From assembly GCA_002786025.1 (NCBI GenBank), contig NHNW01000013.1:558001-622000 (forward strand): a stretch of DNA of 64,000 nt, given 5' to 3'. A program made the position numbers and the translations under genes. Positions 1 to 12,549 of the stretch are shown here, in pieces; positions within the stretch are counted from its first letter, which is position 1, and each line of letters starts with the position of its first letter. This DNA is from Zasmidium citrigriseum. Its lineage: Eukaryota > Ascomycota > Dothideomycetes > Mycosphaerellales > Mycosphaerellaceae. Below the pieces are notes generated by a model. The model made no database searches. It worked only from the letters and a program-made list of their open reading frames with translations, and had not been told where the DNA came from.

Positions 1-654
1 GAGGTGGAAGAGCTGCTCAGGAAGACACACTCCGGTATCAAGAAAGTCGTCATCTTCGATCATACCATTCGGAGGAGGAATAAGGACTCGCCGAGACAGC
101 CTGTCCAGCAGGTCCATGTCGACCAGACTCCAGGCGCCACCGAAGTCCGCGTGCGGCGACATCTGCCTGAAGAAGAGGCTGAGGAACTCCTCAAGGGTCG
201 GTATCAGATCATCAACGTCTGGCGACCAATCGAGAACCCAGCATCAGACTTCCCATTGGCCGTAATCGACTGGCGATCAACCTCCCCCAAGGACTTCATC
301 CCCGTGGACTTGATGTATCCCAAGCGCCCAGACTCCGCCATGGACGACGACGATCGCGGCAAGGAAGTCCTTCCTGATGAGTCTTCTTACGACTCGACGG
401 AGGGATATGAGCCCAGAGGCGAGACTCTGTCTGTTGCACCGAACACGCAGCACAAATTCTGGTATTATAAGGATATGACTCCGGATGAGGTTATGATGCT
501 GAAGTGTTACGATTCGTTTGGCGATGCGCAACCGATGGGAAGGAAGGGTCTTGCTGTGAGGACTCCGCATACTGCTTTTGTTGATCCGCAGACGCCGAAG
601 GATGCGCCTTATCGACAGTCGATTGAGGTGAGGTGCTTGGTCTTTTACGAGTAG
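1..654 (+). CDS. CmcJ/NvfI (AsaB-like) family oxidoreductase, 5' partial
   Basis: The frame is open from base 1 to a TAG at 652-654, so the true start lies left of the window. The 217 visible residues resemble the C-terminal half of the fungal CmcJ/NvfI hydroxylase/desaturase family: a 'NVWRPI' segment, then 'PLAVIDWRS', a 'FWYYKDM' segment and 'VRCLVFYE' at the very end. In known members (AsaB, cephamycin CmcJ, novofumigatonin NvfI) these enzymes tailor secondary metabolites. The family call comes from recognising this motif order; the substrate cannot be inferred. The gene sits beside other tailoring-type genes (SnoaL-like, SDR, lipocalin-like, DFR-like), consistent with a biosynthetic locus extending leftwards. 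No intron is seen in the visible part. Confidence 0.75.
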   Translation, partial: EVEELLRKTHSGIKKVVIFDHTIRRRNKDSPRQPVQQVHVDQTPGATEVRVRRHLPEEEAEELLKGRYQIINVWRPIENPASDFPLAVIDWRSTSPKDFIPVDLMYPKRPDSAMDDDDRGKEVLPDESSYDSTEGYEPRGETLSVAPNTQHKFWYYKDMTPDEVMMLKCYDSFGDAQPMGRKGLAVRTPHTAFVDPQTPKDAPYRQSIEVRCLVFYE

Positions 655-906
655 GACTTTTTGCCAATGGTATAATTTGTTCAATCTATTCTATTCTTGC
701 AGCATTATTATACATTGAAAAACAGGAACATGACTATGGCGAATTGTCAGATTGGGACTTCCACTTCATTCCCCTCCCCATGCCTTTATGCACTCGTTGA
801 TCGGCCGCAGCAGAAGTGGACCGTGCAAGAGCTGAGCTCAAAGATCCTACAGTTGCAGACTTCGATCCTCTTCAAAGAATGCAAAAGCGAGCGAGAGGCG
901 AATGAA

Positions 907-3023
907 ATGGAACCATACATCTGCCAAACCTGCCGGAACGCCCTCGAAGGCAAAGCTGACAGCAAAAGGCCGTCTGTCTATATCCACCACAAAGATGTTC
1001 GAGATCTGGAATCTTCGGCAGCCACTGGATGCAGGTTTTGCAAGACACTACTGCAAAGGAACGCTTCAGAGTTTCGTCGTGCAGTCAGTATTGATTTGGA
1101 GTTGGTGGGAGAGCAAAGAGAGGTGCTACGAGTATCTCTCCACGCTCGTATTACGAACGAGCATGGAGGAAACTTCAACACCTGTACACCTACGACTTTC
1201 TGTGAGTAGTATGCTTGGGACCATTCACGGACAACCTGGAAGAGACTTACAAAATTGCAGTGGCCAAGCAAGATGAAGAGTTCGCAGCTTCCGACAATAC
1301 AGGCTCAGACCAGTCCCTGGACTTTGTGCGGAACCAATTAAAGATCTGCCTGGAACGACACTCAGAACAATGCGTCAACGAGAGTAAGTGGTGGCCAACC
1401 CGCCTCCTCGATGTCGACAGTGGCGTGGAAGAAGCCTTCCGCTTGGTCGATAGCAAAGACGCCAAACCAACAAGCCCGTACATCACTCTGAGCCACTGCT
1501 GGGGCCAGAGCCAACCTCTGAAGCTTTCTCTAGCCACAGAAAAAAAGTTGAGAAGCGGCTGCAGCGTAGAAAATCTGCCAACGACCTTCCGAGACGCCAT
1601 CCAAGTTTGTCGGGTCTTAGATGTGAAGTATCTATGGATCGACAGCCTGTGCATCTTTCAAGGCCCAGAAGGGAAAAACGACTGGCTGAGAGAGTCTGTT
1701 CTGATGGATCAAATTTACGCAAGGTCGCTGTGCACGCTCGCGGCCACTGCGTCGCCTGGTGGAAATGGTGGGCTGTTTCGCTCACGCGCACCGGTGCAGA
1801 CGCTGCGTCTCGATGCAAAAGAGGGTGCAGGCCTGGAGTCTGGGACATACGCAATATTGAATCGTTCCAACGAGGGAGCTTCTCTCGATTACACAGCTGG
1901 TATCAAGGATGGGCCGCTGAACAAACGAGCCTGGGTGAGCACTATCACATACATTCTCACCTGGTTTTCTTTGGACTGATGTGTCGACTTAACGCAGGTG
2001 TATCAAGAACGTATGCTCTCAACGAGAGTGGTACATTTCACTAATACCGAAATCATTTGGGAGTGCTCAGCATGTACGGCAAGCGAATTGCTACCTCACG
2101 GCGTTCCACAAGACCTGCTCCGCAATGAAGTTGGCTGGAAGAACGAGGCCAAGCCAAAAGAGCTCATGGCCCTTGCCAACGACGAGACGACGGAGAAAGC
2201 AGCCAGGCATGCCTGGAGCGTTGTCCACAAAGCTTATGCTAATACCAGACTGACAGTCGTCACTGATCGTGTCATTGCATTGGCTGGCTTGGCAAAGCAT
2301 TTCCAGCGATTTCTCCAAGACGACTACGTAGTCGGCATGTGGAGGAGGTCACTTCAAATCGACCTGATCTGGGAGGTTCCCACACGGCAATGGCGACGTG
2401 TGTGGTCAGAGACGAATGATAGCAAGCTTTGTCAGTATCGAGCTCCCAGCTGGTCGTGGTTGTCGGTTGAAGGCACGAGCTATCTGAGTCAGGCGATGCA
2501 AGACCAAGGCGATAATCAGGACTTGAAGTTCGTCTACAGCATCATGGACGTCCAGATCAAATACATCACCGAAGACATCACGGGACCGGTAGAGCATGGC
2601 GAGCTATACCTTCGGGGACTTCTGGTACCAGTAACACTCAATGATCTCGAACGACAGATCGAAGATTGCTATCCTTCCTGGACATTCGATATACATGGCG
2701 TTGAAGATCAAATTGGGTCGACGAATTCTCTTCCCGATTTCGGAAAAGGCAATCTACCAGACAGAAGCAAAGGTGATGAACACTATTGCATGCCTCTGGT
2801 TATTCGCAACGACTTCACTGTCCTTTGCATGCTCCTCGAGCTTGTTGAAGAGTCTGGGAACACATTTCGACGCATTGGACTTGGGGAGATCTACGCCAAA
2901 TCTCCAGAGGATCGAGGAATGTCAAAATCTATCGATCGATTGCGAAGCTTCGAGAGAGAAAGAGAGCTGCCATGCATGTCGTTCGACGATAACACTGGAG
3001 AATCTACCATCTGCATCGTGTGA
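907..3023 (+). CDS. HET-domain (heterokaryon incompatibility) protein
   Basis: Three exons: 907-1201, 1261-1934 and 1998-3023 (664 aa). Introns of 59 and 63 nt have GTGAGT/GTGAGC donors and GCAG ends, and both joins keep the frame. The N-terminus has a paired-cysteine segment 'ICQTCR' and 'GCRFCKTLL', common ahead of HET domains. The HET core follows: 'YITLSHCWG', 'LPTTFRDAI' and 'YLWIDSLCIFQ', then 'RAWVYQERMLSTRVVHF' exactly across the second junction. 'APSWSWLSVEG' is the usual post-HET motif. Such proteins mediate non-self recognition and programmed cell death on hyphal fusion; the partner is unknown. Start 907 (MEPYIC) is chosen because the conserved part begins there, but in-frame upstream starts at 697-739 remain possible. 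The stop lies only 9 nt from that of the convergent SnoaL-like gene. Confidence 0.85.
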
Positions 3024-3032
3024 CACAACATC

Positions 3033-3566
3033 TCAAGTCATCCTCTTATACGACGACTCATGGACGCCCTCATCCCAATATCGATGATCATACTCATCGA
3101 TCCTGGTAATCTTCCCGGCATCCGAGATCTTGACAAAGAATCCAACATGGCACTGGAACTCCTTCCCGCTTCCTCTCATCACCAACGCGCCATCGGGTCG
3201 AACGATATCGTTGGTGCAGCGACCGATCCAGAGCTGCTCAACAGCCGCACCCTCCGCAGTCGGGAGGATACTCTACCTCAACATCAGCTACACTCAACAA
3301 CTTCACACTCTGACAAACCGTACCTTAATCTCCGCCCTAAACGGCTGATTACAATGCAAGAACGTCTTTCGCAAACCAAGAATTGCATTATGTCCCTGGC
3401 GACAGATATGGAAGCCGTGGTCGTACCATTCTGCTTGGGGATCAAAGTCTCGTTGAATGCCTTTCATAGCCTGGGTTTCGTCTAGTGGTTTGGAAAAGTC
3501 GTCGCACCAGTTCGTGATGACTTCTTTGATTTGGGCGATGCGGGATTCGCTGATGTTGATTGACAT
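3033..3566 (-). CDS. SnoaL/NTF2-like small protein
   Basis: Two exons on the minus strand, 3566-3324 and 3272-3033, joined across a 51-nt intron (GTACGG donor, GGTAG end) to give 160 aa. The N-terminus (MSINISESRI) is followed by a helix, 'RDFDPQAEWYDHGF' and 'GHNAILGLRKTF'. Exon 2 supplies beta strands ending in 'ITRIDEYDHRYWDEGV'. This alternation of helix and strands, with acidic and aromatic residues lining a pocket, is typical of SnoaL-like/NTF2-like folds. Members include polyketide cyclases, isomerases and non-enzymatic binding proteins, so the role is uncertain. There is no signal peptide. It faces the HET gene tail to tail with a 9-nt gap and belongs to the left-hand group of possible metabolite-tailoring genes. 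Confidence 0.72.
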
Positions 3567-4396
3567 TTTCGACGAACTTATGAGCTGAGGGCTGAGAATG
3601 TGGTTTTGGATGGAGGATAGTCGGTCTGCAGCCTGCATTGCTCAGGCTTTTGCTGGCCGCATGATATTGGTCTTTATCTATATTTTTGAAGATGCATTTC
3701 CTCGCGTTTGCCGGAAGTCCTCGGTTGATCTAGTAATCCATGTTGACCATTTTGAGTTGGCTGAAAAATGTCTCTTGGGTCTCTAACCGTTTTAAAATGT
3801 TTTGCCTGAAAAGTAGGGCACAGCTGAGCAGCCCTCGTCACTGTGGGGTATAAGCTTCTGGCTAGGCTCAAACTGGTTAGCGGAGAATGAAGTGAATGTC
3901 TATTGGAGCATCAACAGTCTCGAAATGTTCATGGCTCTGTCCGAATGACAAGGCTAATGATGTGTATAATGATCTCGAGGAACTTTGGATCTCGACCTTT
4001 CAATCTCGGTCTTATAGCTCGAAGATATGACTTACCGCCGGCTGTGCCACATTCAGCGCTTCGCTACCGACTCCGGTGTAGAGCCGATGAACTTCATGAA
4101 CTTATCTCAGAACATGGACTCCTCAAGCGTCTATATACATTGCTCAGTGCGGGTCGACTCCACTGCTGTACATTTTTCAGTGGTGAGGACAGGCCTTTCA
4201 GCGTTTCGTCAAACCGAAGTGCGAGGCTAGCAGGAGCGCATCGAATGCTTTGCCACATTGAAGATATTGAGACCCTCTAAACCAGCGCGTAAGGCTATAT
4301 TGAGAGGTAATGATCGATGCGAAGAGCATACAAGTGTGCTGCGTGAAGTCTCTTGCTCCTTCCATCATCAGACAGTCGATACTGCATTCACATACC
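3567..4396. other. Intergenic, no gene seen
   Basis: No frame here has protein-like composition or usable splice pairs. It contains the divergent upstream regions of the SnoaL-like gene (minus) and the secreted metallopeptidase-like gene (plus). Confidence 0.6.
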
Positions 4397-5374
4397 ATGA
4401 GATTCTTCAGGACATCGCTGATATCCTCCCTTACCATCTTCTTCTTTAACTCTGGCGCTATTGCCAGGCCCTTGGACGGTGAAAGCTCGGTCTCTCTTTC
4501 AAAGGGTGCTGCCTCCGACAGTACCGAGAATGTCCTGAGCCCGTCCGGATTCTACGGTTGGCACGGCTGCAGCTCCCAAGACCGAGCGACCATATCGAAA
4601 GCCCGCAGAGACTCGAGAGATGTTCTCGGTGCCCGGCCCGTCCACGAATTCGCAGACTGGAGACAGCTCTCCGAATCGATCGACTTCTTCGGCCACGCTG
4701 TTGCGAGCGACTATCATGGCTGGTCCACGCAAGTGCAGCAGAATTTTCGTAATGCTTTCGACTTCGCCGATGGGACTTCTGATGTCGCGATCCAGGTCTT
4801 CTGCCATGACGAGTCCATGAATGGTCCGCTGAAAGACGAGTGCTCTGCTGCGAGGCAGCCTGATCCTGTTGTGGTGGCAAGGAACTATCTTGGTCAGGAA
4901 GGCCCGGCTTTCATGTTGTGAGTGCAGCCGAACAGCTCATTTGATTCGAGAGCTAACATTCTGAATTTGCAGTTGTAATGGGTGGTTTGAAGAAGCAAGC
5001 TTGAGCGAAGTGCAACAGAAAGTTCCTGATCCCGGGGCCGATTTGAATCGCTTGGACAACCAAGCGAGATCTTTGGTGACAGCTTTGATGTTGGTTCCAG
5101 CCATTGCTCCGTGGCCGCAGGATCACTACGGTCCGAGCATGATCTATCGCAAGGTGAGTCTCGACGTGCTCGAATTCGGATACAGACCTGACGTTTGTCG
5201 CAGCAAACACTTCCTGAGAGTAATGACCAGCGGTATGTTACGTCCGCCGCTGCCTGCAAACTCCTTGCGGCTATTGAGGACGCAAACCATCGGAGAACCA
5301 TCACTAACGCAGATACTTACTCGTGGTATGCAATGGCGGCCTACATCCGTGACAATGATGATGGTCGCCGATAG
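4397..5374 (+). CDS. Secreted metallopeptidase-like protein lacking HExxH
   Basis: Exons 4397-4917, 4973-5153 and 5204-5374 (290 aa). Introns of 55 and 50 nt have GTGAGT donors and GCAG ends. The N-terminus MRFFRTSLIS... with a hydrophobic core to about residue 23 is a signal peptide, so the protein is likely secreted. 'FYGWHGCSSQDRATISKA' near the start of the mature part and 'NADTYSWYAMAAYI' near the end are hallmarks of fungal deuterolysin / lysine-specific metallo-endopeptidase-like proteins. The position expected to hold the zinc-binding HExxH instead reads 'SLVTALMLVPAI', so no zinc ligands are present and catalysis is doubtful. Cysteines are few and could form disulfides. It may be an inactive paralogue or binding protein. 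Confidence 0.7.
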
Positions 5375-5759
5375 AACATTGATGGAAGAGATGGACAAGA
5401 GAAGAGAGGGTCATTATCAGCGGCTGGAAAGCGGGTCCTGCGGAGCGGAGCGGATGAATCAGCAGTCTTAGCAATGATCGACACAATGACCTCGCCCTTC
5501 CCCGGAGCTGACCTTGGAGGATGTCTACGTCCGGGGATCCGGTTTCGGTGCAGCTCAGGATCAGGCACTGTGCCTCTCGAGGCACTCTGAACGACGAAGA
5601 TACGCCCAAAGAGCGCCACAGTCCTGGAGGCAGCACGATGTATAAGAAGACAGGACGAGCAGCTGGACAAGATGGCATTCTCATCAAGCATTCTACCACA
5701 TGCAGAGCATCAAAGAAGCGACAGCAAAACTCACACATCGAACGAAGAAAACCGACAAC
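5375..5759. other. Intergenic, no gene seen
   Basis: Contains the 3' flank of the secreted protein and the promoter/leader of the SDR gene. Short frames here show no recognisable motif. Confidence 0.6.
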
Positions 5760-6560
5760 ATGAACACACTCACCGGCAAAGTTGCACTCATCACGGGTGG
5801 CTCCAAGGGCATTGGCGCCGCTCTCAGTGAGCGTCTCGCCAACCTTGGTGCCTCTGTGGCCATTAACTACTCTTCCGACTCCTCGGCGGCAGACAAGCTC
5901 GTCGAGAAGATTAAGTCAAGCAAAGGGCAAGCAATGTCTGTCAAGGCCAATGCCGCCAGCGTCCCTGAAATCGAATCCATGGTCAACCAAGTCGTCAAGC
6001 AATACGGCAAGATCGATATCCTCGTCCCATGCGCAGGCGTCCTTCCAATGCGAACACTGGACAAGACAACCGAGCAAGACTTCGACAACACATTTGCCTT
6101 GAATGTGAAAGGACCCTACTTCCTAGCTCAGGTAAGAATCCTTCGAACGCCAAGTTTTCAAAGCCAATGCTGATCAATCTTGCAGAAAGCAGCGCCTCAC
6201 ATGTCAAGTGGCGGCCGCATCATCTTCTTCTCCACGAGCTTGACTGCTGTCTCTGCAGTAGCACCTGCTTATTTGTTGTACAACTCTACCAAAGGAGCTG
6301 TGGAGGAGATGAGCCGTGTCATGAGCAAGGACTTGGCAGGAAAGGGCATCAACGTCAACTGTGTCGCTCCTGGCCCTACCGCTACCGAGCTCTTCCTCAA
6401 GGGCAAGTCGGAGGAGATGATCAAGGCTATTGGCAGTAGCAACCCTCACGGTCGCATCGGTGAGCCTGGTGAGGTTGCTGATGCTATCACTCTGCTGTGT
6501 GGAGAGCAGAGCCGATGGGTGACGGGACAGGTATTGAGGATCAACGGCGGAATGGCTTAA
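5760..6560 (+). CDS. Classical short-chain dehydrogenase/reductase (SDR)
   Basis: Two exons, 5760-6131 and 6186-6560, with a 54-nt intron (GTAAGA donor, TTGCAG end), giving 248 aa, the usual length for a classical SDR. The start MNTLTGKVALITGG precedes the Rossmann cofactor motif 'TGGSKGIG' (about residues 12-19). 'NAASV' and 'CAGVLP' follow at the expected positions. The catalytic set is visible: Ser in 'IIFFSTSL' and Tyr/Lys in 'YNSTKGA'. The C-terminus ends 'VTGQVLRINGGMA', typical of the FabG-like/versicolorin-reductase-like group. It is a soluble NADP(H)-preferring reductase by family; the substrate is unknown. It sits directly upstream of a lipocalin-like gene in the same orientation, a pairing seen in fungal metabolite loci. 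Confidence 0.88.
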
Positions 6561-6850
6561 TCGCAATTCAAAAGACGTCGTTGCATCTGATGTTTTCTTA
6601 GCTCGCATTCCATATCCAGCATTTGGCTTTACCATTTCTGCCTTCAACGTCTCTCACACTTACGCAGCAGGTATCTCGATCCACCTATAGGGCGGTTTGC
6701 TCCGGTACAAGATCGCATTCGCAACCATAACCATCATCAGCTCGGTGTGTTGGATCGGATCATCGAAAGAAGGGACAACATATATTCAAACGCAGACATC
6801 TTGAAGCTCTTTGAAGCTAACGACTCAGGCAAATATACAGCACGATCATC

Positions 6851-7351
6851 ATGTCTTCCCACTATTTCAACTCCCGCCTCATCGGCTCCTGGGACATCAT
6901 CTACTACAAAGCGATCTCCACCACCGATCCGTCAGACATAATCTACCCCCTCGGTCCTCGTTGCCGCGGCCGTGGAATTTTCAGTCCAGACGGCTACAAC
7001 TCCGCTCATATTCAAGCCAGTGACATCAAACCTTACGAAGCTGGGCGAGAGTTTCGTGCATCTGAAGCAGAACTCGCCGATGCAGCCACTCTGACATACA
7101 CGGCGAAGTATCGTCTTGAGGAGCATAGCGAGAGTAAAGCAACGATTTATGATATCGATGTTTCTTTGCCACCGAATTGGATTGGAACGACTGAGCTGAG
7201 AGAGCTGGAGTTGGAGATCGATGAAGAGGGAAAGGAGTACATGTATTTGAGACCGCCGGGGACGATCAATGTTGGTGGCGTTGAGAGGAAGGTAGAAGTG
7301 AAGACTACTCGAGCGGGCTCTGCTGGCAAAGCTGTGGCCAAGTTGACTTGA
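6851..7351 (+). CDS. Lipocalin-like domain protein
   Basis: Intronless, 166 aa, starting at MSSHYFNSRLIGSWDI. The opening 'LIGSWDIIYYKA' followed by 'GRGIFSPDGYNSAHI' is the characteristic start of fungal lipocalin-like domain (lipocalin_5 type) proteins: a G-x-W in the first strand and then a beta-barrel. There is no signal peptide. Relatives are frequently encoded within fungal secondary-metabolite clusters, where some act as non-redox cyclases, isomerases or carriers. Here the gene follows an SDR and faces a DFR-like reductase tail to tail with a 52-nt gap. The specific ligand is unknown. Confidence 0.75.
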   Translation: MSSHYFNSRLIGSWDIIYYKAISTTDPSDIIYPLGPRCRGRGIFSPDGYNSAHIQASDIKPYEAGREFRASEAELADAATLTYTAKYRLEEHSESKATIYDIDVSLPPNWIGTTELRELELEIDEEGKEYMYLRPPGTINVGGVERKVEVKTTRAGSAGKAVAKLT

Positions 7352-7403
7352 CATGCAGCCTTGCAGGTCGAACTCTTCTTGTATACAAGTATACTCTTCG
7401 TAC

Positions 7404-8522
7404 TCAGAGCTTGTCCACCACCGGTCCAACCGTATCCTTCACCATCTCATCCAGTGTGATCCACTTGCCCAGATCAAGAGCCTCCAGAGACTCGTCACAG
7501 GAGATATCAAACGATCGATCAGTCTCTTGAACGACGTTCATCTCTTTCTGCGGGAACTGCTTCTTAATGGAATCCGCGAGCTGCCACATACGAGCTTTCC
7601 GGCAAGCGAGGATCCATCTTTTTCCATTGCTCTCGTATCGCAAGAGCGCTTGTGCATGCGCTTTGGCGACGTCTCTGACATCAATCCAGAAGGGGAAGTC
7701 GTCCACGAGACCCTCGTTCGTTCCTCGCTGAGCAATGTCAGTGATCTTGGCTTGACTGAAGCTGTAGCCTGTTTTAAATCAGCATAGAGTGACCATCCGG
7801 TTTAACTCAGTGTACGGACCATCAACGCCTTTCTCTCCCTTGAGCGGAAGCACACAAGGCCCACCAATATACGTCGGCAGAATTGTCGAAAACCTCCACA
7901 TCTTGCCTTTCTGGTCATCATCCACATTCTCACGATAGTACCTCCAAGCAGCCTCCTCAGCCAACTTCTTCGAGCTCAGATACGCCATGAAGCCTTGATA
8001 TCTCTCATCCAGACCTTTCGTTGCCTCTCTTCCCGCTCCTTGCTCGTACGTAATGGGGTTCCAGTCTTTGCTCGAGTATGTGTAATCTGAACTCCATCCT
8101 TTGAACGGGTCGAATGCGGCGGCGAAGGAGCTCGTCACGACGACAGCTTTGACGTCGTGGGATTTGTTCGCGGATTCTAGCAGGCCGACTGTGCCTTGGA
8201 TGGCTGGACGGAGCAGGTCTTTCTCCAAGTCAGGAGGGTCCAAGATCAATGGAGAAGCGATGTGGGCGATATAGGCGGCTCCTTTGACGGCTGCATCGTA
8301 TGCCCCGGGTACGGTCATGTCAGGGACATAGGAAAATTCGAGTCGGCCAGAATCGACAAATTTCTTGAAGGCCTCTCGCAATGGAGCAGACGATGCCTCA
8401 GTCCGGACAGCTGCTCGTACTTTAGCTCCATTCTTGTCTTTCAGGAGATGGTCAACCAGATGGGAGCCGACATGGCCGTTGGCGCCGGTCACCAGAACGA
8501 GATCGGAGGGCTCGAATGACAT
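7404..8522 (-). CDS. NAD(P)-dependent epimerase / DFR-like aldehyde or ketone reductase
   Basis: Minus-strand gene of two exons, about 355 aa: exon 1 8522 to about 7820, exon 2 about 7768 to 7404. The intron lies near 7762-7819; two frame-compatible donor/acceptor pairs exist (7819/7769 with GTCCGT, or 7815/7762 with GTACAC), so the junction is uncertain by a few residues. The N-terminus has the extended-SDR cofactor motif 'VTGANGHVGSHL'. Catalytic Tyr/Lys lie in 'YLSSKKLAEEAAW'. 'PTYIGGP' and 'FWIDVRDVAKAHAQAL' are typical of dihydroflavonol-4-reductase/cinnamoyl-CoA-reductase-like fungal reductases. The start at 8522 places the Rossmann motif near residue 10; an in-frame ATG at 8570 would add 16 residues. 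Confidence 0.82.
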
Positions 8523-8570
8523 GTCTGGTTTCGATATTTTCTCTCGAATTGCTCCATGGCTGAACTCCAA

Positions 8571-8586
8571 TCTCTTTATATATGCG
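8571..8586 (-). promoter_or_regulatory. TATA-like box upstream of the DFR-like reductase
   Basis: On the minus strand the sequence reads CATATATAAAGAG, about 50 nt upstream of the start at 8522. This is a plausible TATA element; it is inferred from sequence only. Confidence 0.4.
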
Positions 8587-9543
8587 TCGAGCGACCAGGC
8601 TCTAAGCTTTTAGGCGACCCATTGCAGCAAAGTTACCAGTCCACCAGCGTGCAATCGATGTTGAAAGACCATTATCGCCGTCTTGAGTCCATGTTGTCGA
8701 AGGGCTGTCCTGATGGAAAGGCCAGCATCTCAAAGCACTTCCCTTCAAGAGTTCGCAGTTAACGATGAAGTCAAAAGAACCATGCGGCCGCTAGCCTCCC
8801 GCCAACTTTCAGCTGAAACCTGGCTCGTGCAGCTAGCCCGACGATTATGATCCTTCGAAAACTAGCGTCGACTCTGCCCTCGCGTGGACCAGGTTTCGTT
8901 GCTGTTCGAAGTGTTCGACCTAACGCAGCCACATGCGTAGTTTGATTTTCTCTCCGAGTTGCAGATCGTGAAGAGATCGTCCTTGTGACTCGTCGTGCGG
9001 TTTGAGGAAGCCGATGGTCCAGGAGGGAAGGGGCGAGGTCGAACATACCTTCTTACAACTTCGTCGACCCGAGTAAGAGTATCTCCGCCTCTTCAGCACA
9101 AACACCGTCTCTTCAACATCGTCTTCCACATCTTCCGTCAAGATCATCACAACCACGCGGACGCATCGGCCGTCCCCACCCCCACAAGCACACCACGCAA
9201 ACCTTCCTCCTTCCCAAAACAGCCTTCCGACAAAATTCCCCGTTTCGTCCAAATTGCAACGTCTTCACAGGTCGGTCTACCCCATTTGAGTTTAACAGAG
9301 ACCCCATAGCGTCAGGCGTCCCAGACGATCGATCCCAAGATGGAAACAGACCATTTCCCTTCAGTCGCCGAAAGGTGGCAGCGGGCCGCAGGTATGCAGA
9401 GGTCTGTGTTGATTGTTCGCATGATTTGGTACCTGACATCGATGCACAGCCGTGCACATGGCGATCATTAGCTGGCGGCGTGGATTGTTAAGACAGGGCA
9501 GAGAGGGTAATTGTCGATCTTCAGCTGGAAGGAAGCGAATTGG

Positions 9544-9556
9544 TGTATATAATACG
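9544..9556 (+). promoter_or_regulatory. TATA-like box upstream of the GPI-anchored protein gene
   Basis: TGTATATAATACG lies about 140 nt before the ATG at 9690, a plausible distance allowing a leader of roughly 100 nt. Sequence-only inference. Confidence 0.4.
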
Positions 9557-9689
9557 TAGAGTCGTTCGTCGAGGGATCGTTTGAATCCGAAAAGACTTTC
9601 GACAATCCACCTGTTCCATCCTTACATCGACTATTGTCATTTCGTCGATCGATCAAAGCATCAATTCAAAACTCACCTCTACGACCACA

Positions 9690-10269
9690 ATGTTCACCAA
9701 AGCCGCTCTCCTCGCCCTCGGCGCCGTCGCCGTCCACGCACAATCAAACGTACATCTCCCTCTCTTTCCACCTCCAACTGACGAAGCTAACAACCATCCA
9801 GCTCGACTGCAGCAACACCCAAAGCCAATGCCCGTCAGGCTGGAGTGCCAACACCCTCGGCGGCGACTGCCAAGTCTACTGCTGCCCCGGCTCCGCAATC
9901 CAAATCAACAACGACGGCGCCTGCTGCATCGGCATCGGAACCATGGGCCCACAGGAATCTTGCAGCACCACCGTGCAGTACAGCGATCCCAACTACTCCT
10001 CCATCGTCAGCTCCCTTGCTGCCGTCACCGAATCGCCCAACTCGAACTCGGATGCGAGCATGACTTCCATGTCGATGGACATGAGCATGTCGTCGGATGC
10101 GACTATGACCTCGATGGATACCACGATGACTATGTCTGGCTCAGGCGCGGGAGCTGCGGCGACGTCAGCGAGCAGCAGCACCAGTGATGGTGCGGCGCCA
10201 GGTATCACTGCTGGCCCGATGCTTGCCAATGTTCTTCTCGGCGCTGCTGGTGCCGCTCTACTTCTGTAA
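9690..10269 (+). CDS. Methionine-rich, cysteine-containing GPI-anchored cell-surface protein
   Basis: Exons 9690-9749 and 9802-10269, with a 52-nt intron (GTACAT donor, TCCAG end) located just after the signal peptide; 175 aa. MFTKAALLALGAVAVHAQ is a clear signal peptide. The mature N-terminal part has eight cysteines, including vicinal pairs in 'VYCCPGS' and 'GACCIG', so a small disulfide-bonded domain is likely. Next comes a Ser/Thr/Met/Asp-rich tract with repeated MxM spacing ('SMSMDMSMSS', 'MTSMDTTMTM'). The protein ends in a small-residue region and the hydrophobic tail 'LGAAGAALLL', a typical GPI-attachment signal. It probably sits in the cell wall or plasma membrane. The family is not identified. 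Confidence 0.8.
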
Positions 10270-10500
10270 GCGACGATCAAAGATCACGGTGTATAACTAG
10301 ATACGGGATGGATGAGTTGTTGCATTTGAGATACCAGGACATGTACAAAGCGGAATTGGACTGCACCAGGCATACGCTGGAAGATAGTACGAATGATAAT
10401 CTAGTGTATGTTGATGATTAGTTCATGCTCATTATGAGATCTGGCATAACGTACCTCTTTCACCATCCTCAGCATTTGTCTCGTCAATCGGTGCTGCCAA

Positions 10501-12549
<2,049 letters not shown>

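Larger units (their letters stand above)
8523..9689. other. Intergenic 1.2 kb, no gene seen
   Basis: Divergent upstream region of the DFR-like reductase (minus) and the GPI-anchored protein (plus). Several frames stay open for 60-110 codons on both strands, but none has motifs or coherent splice sites. Confidence 0.55.
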
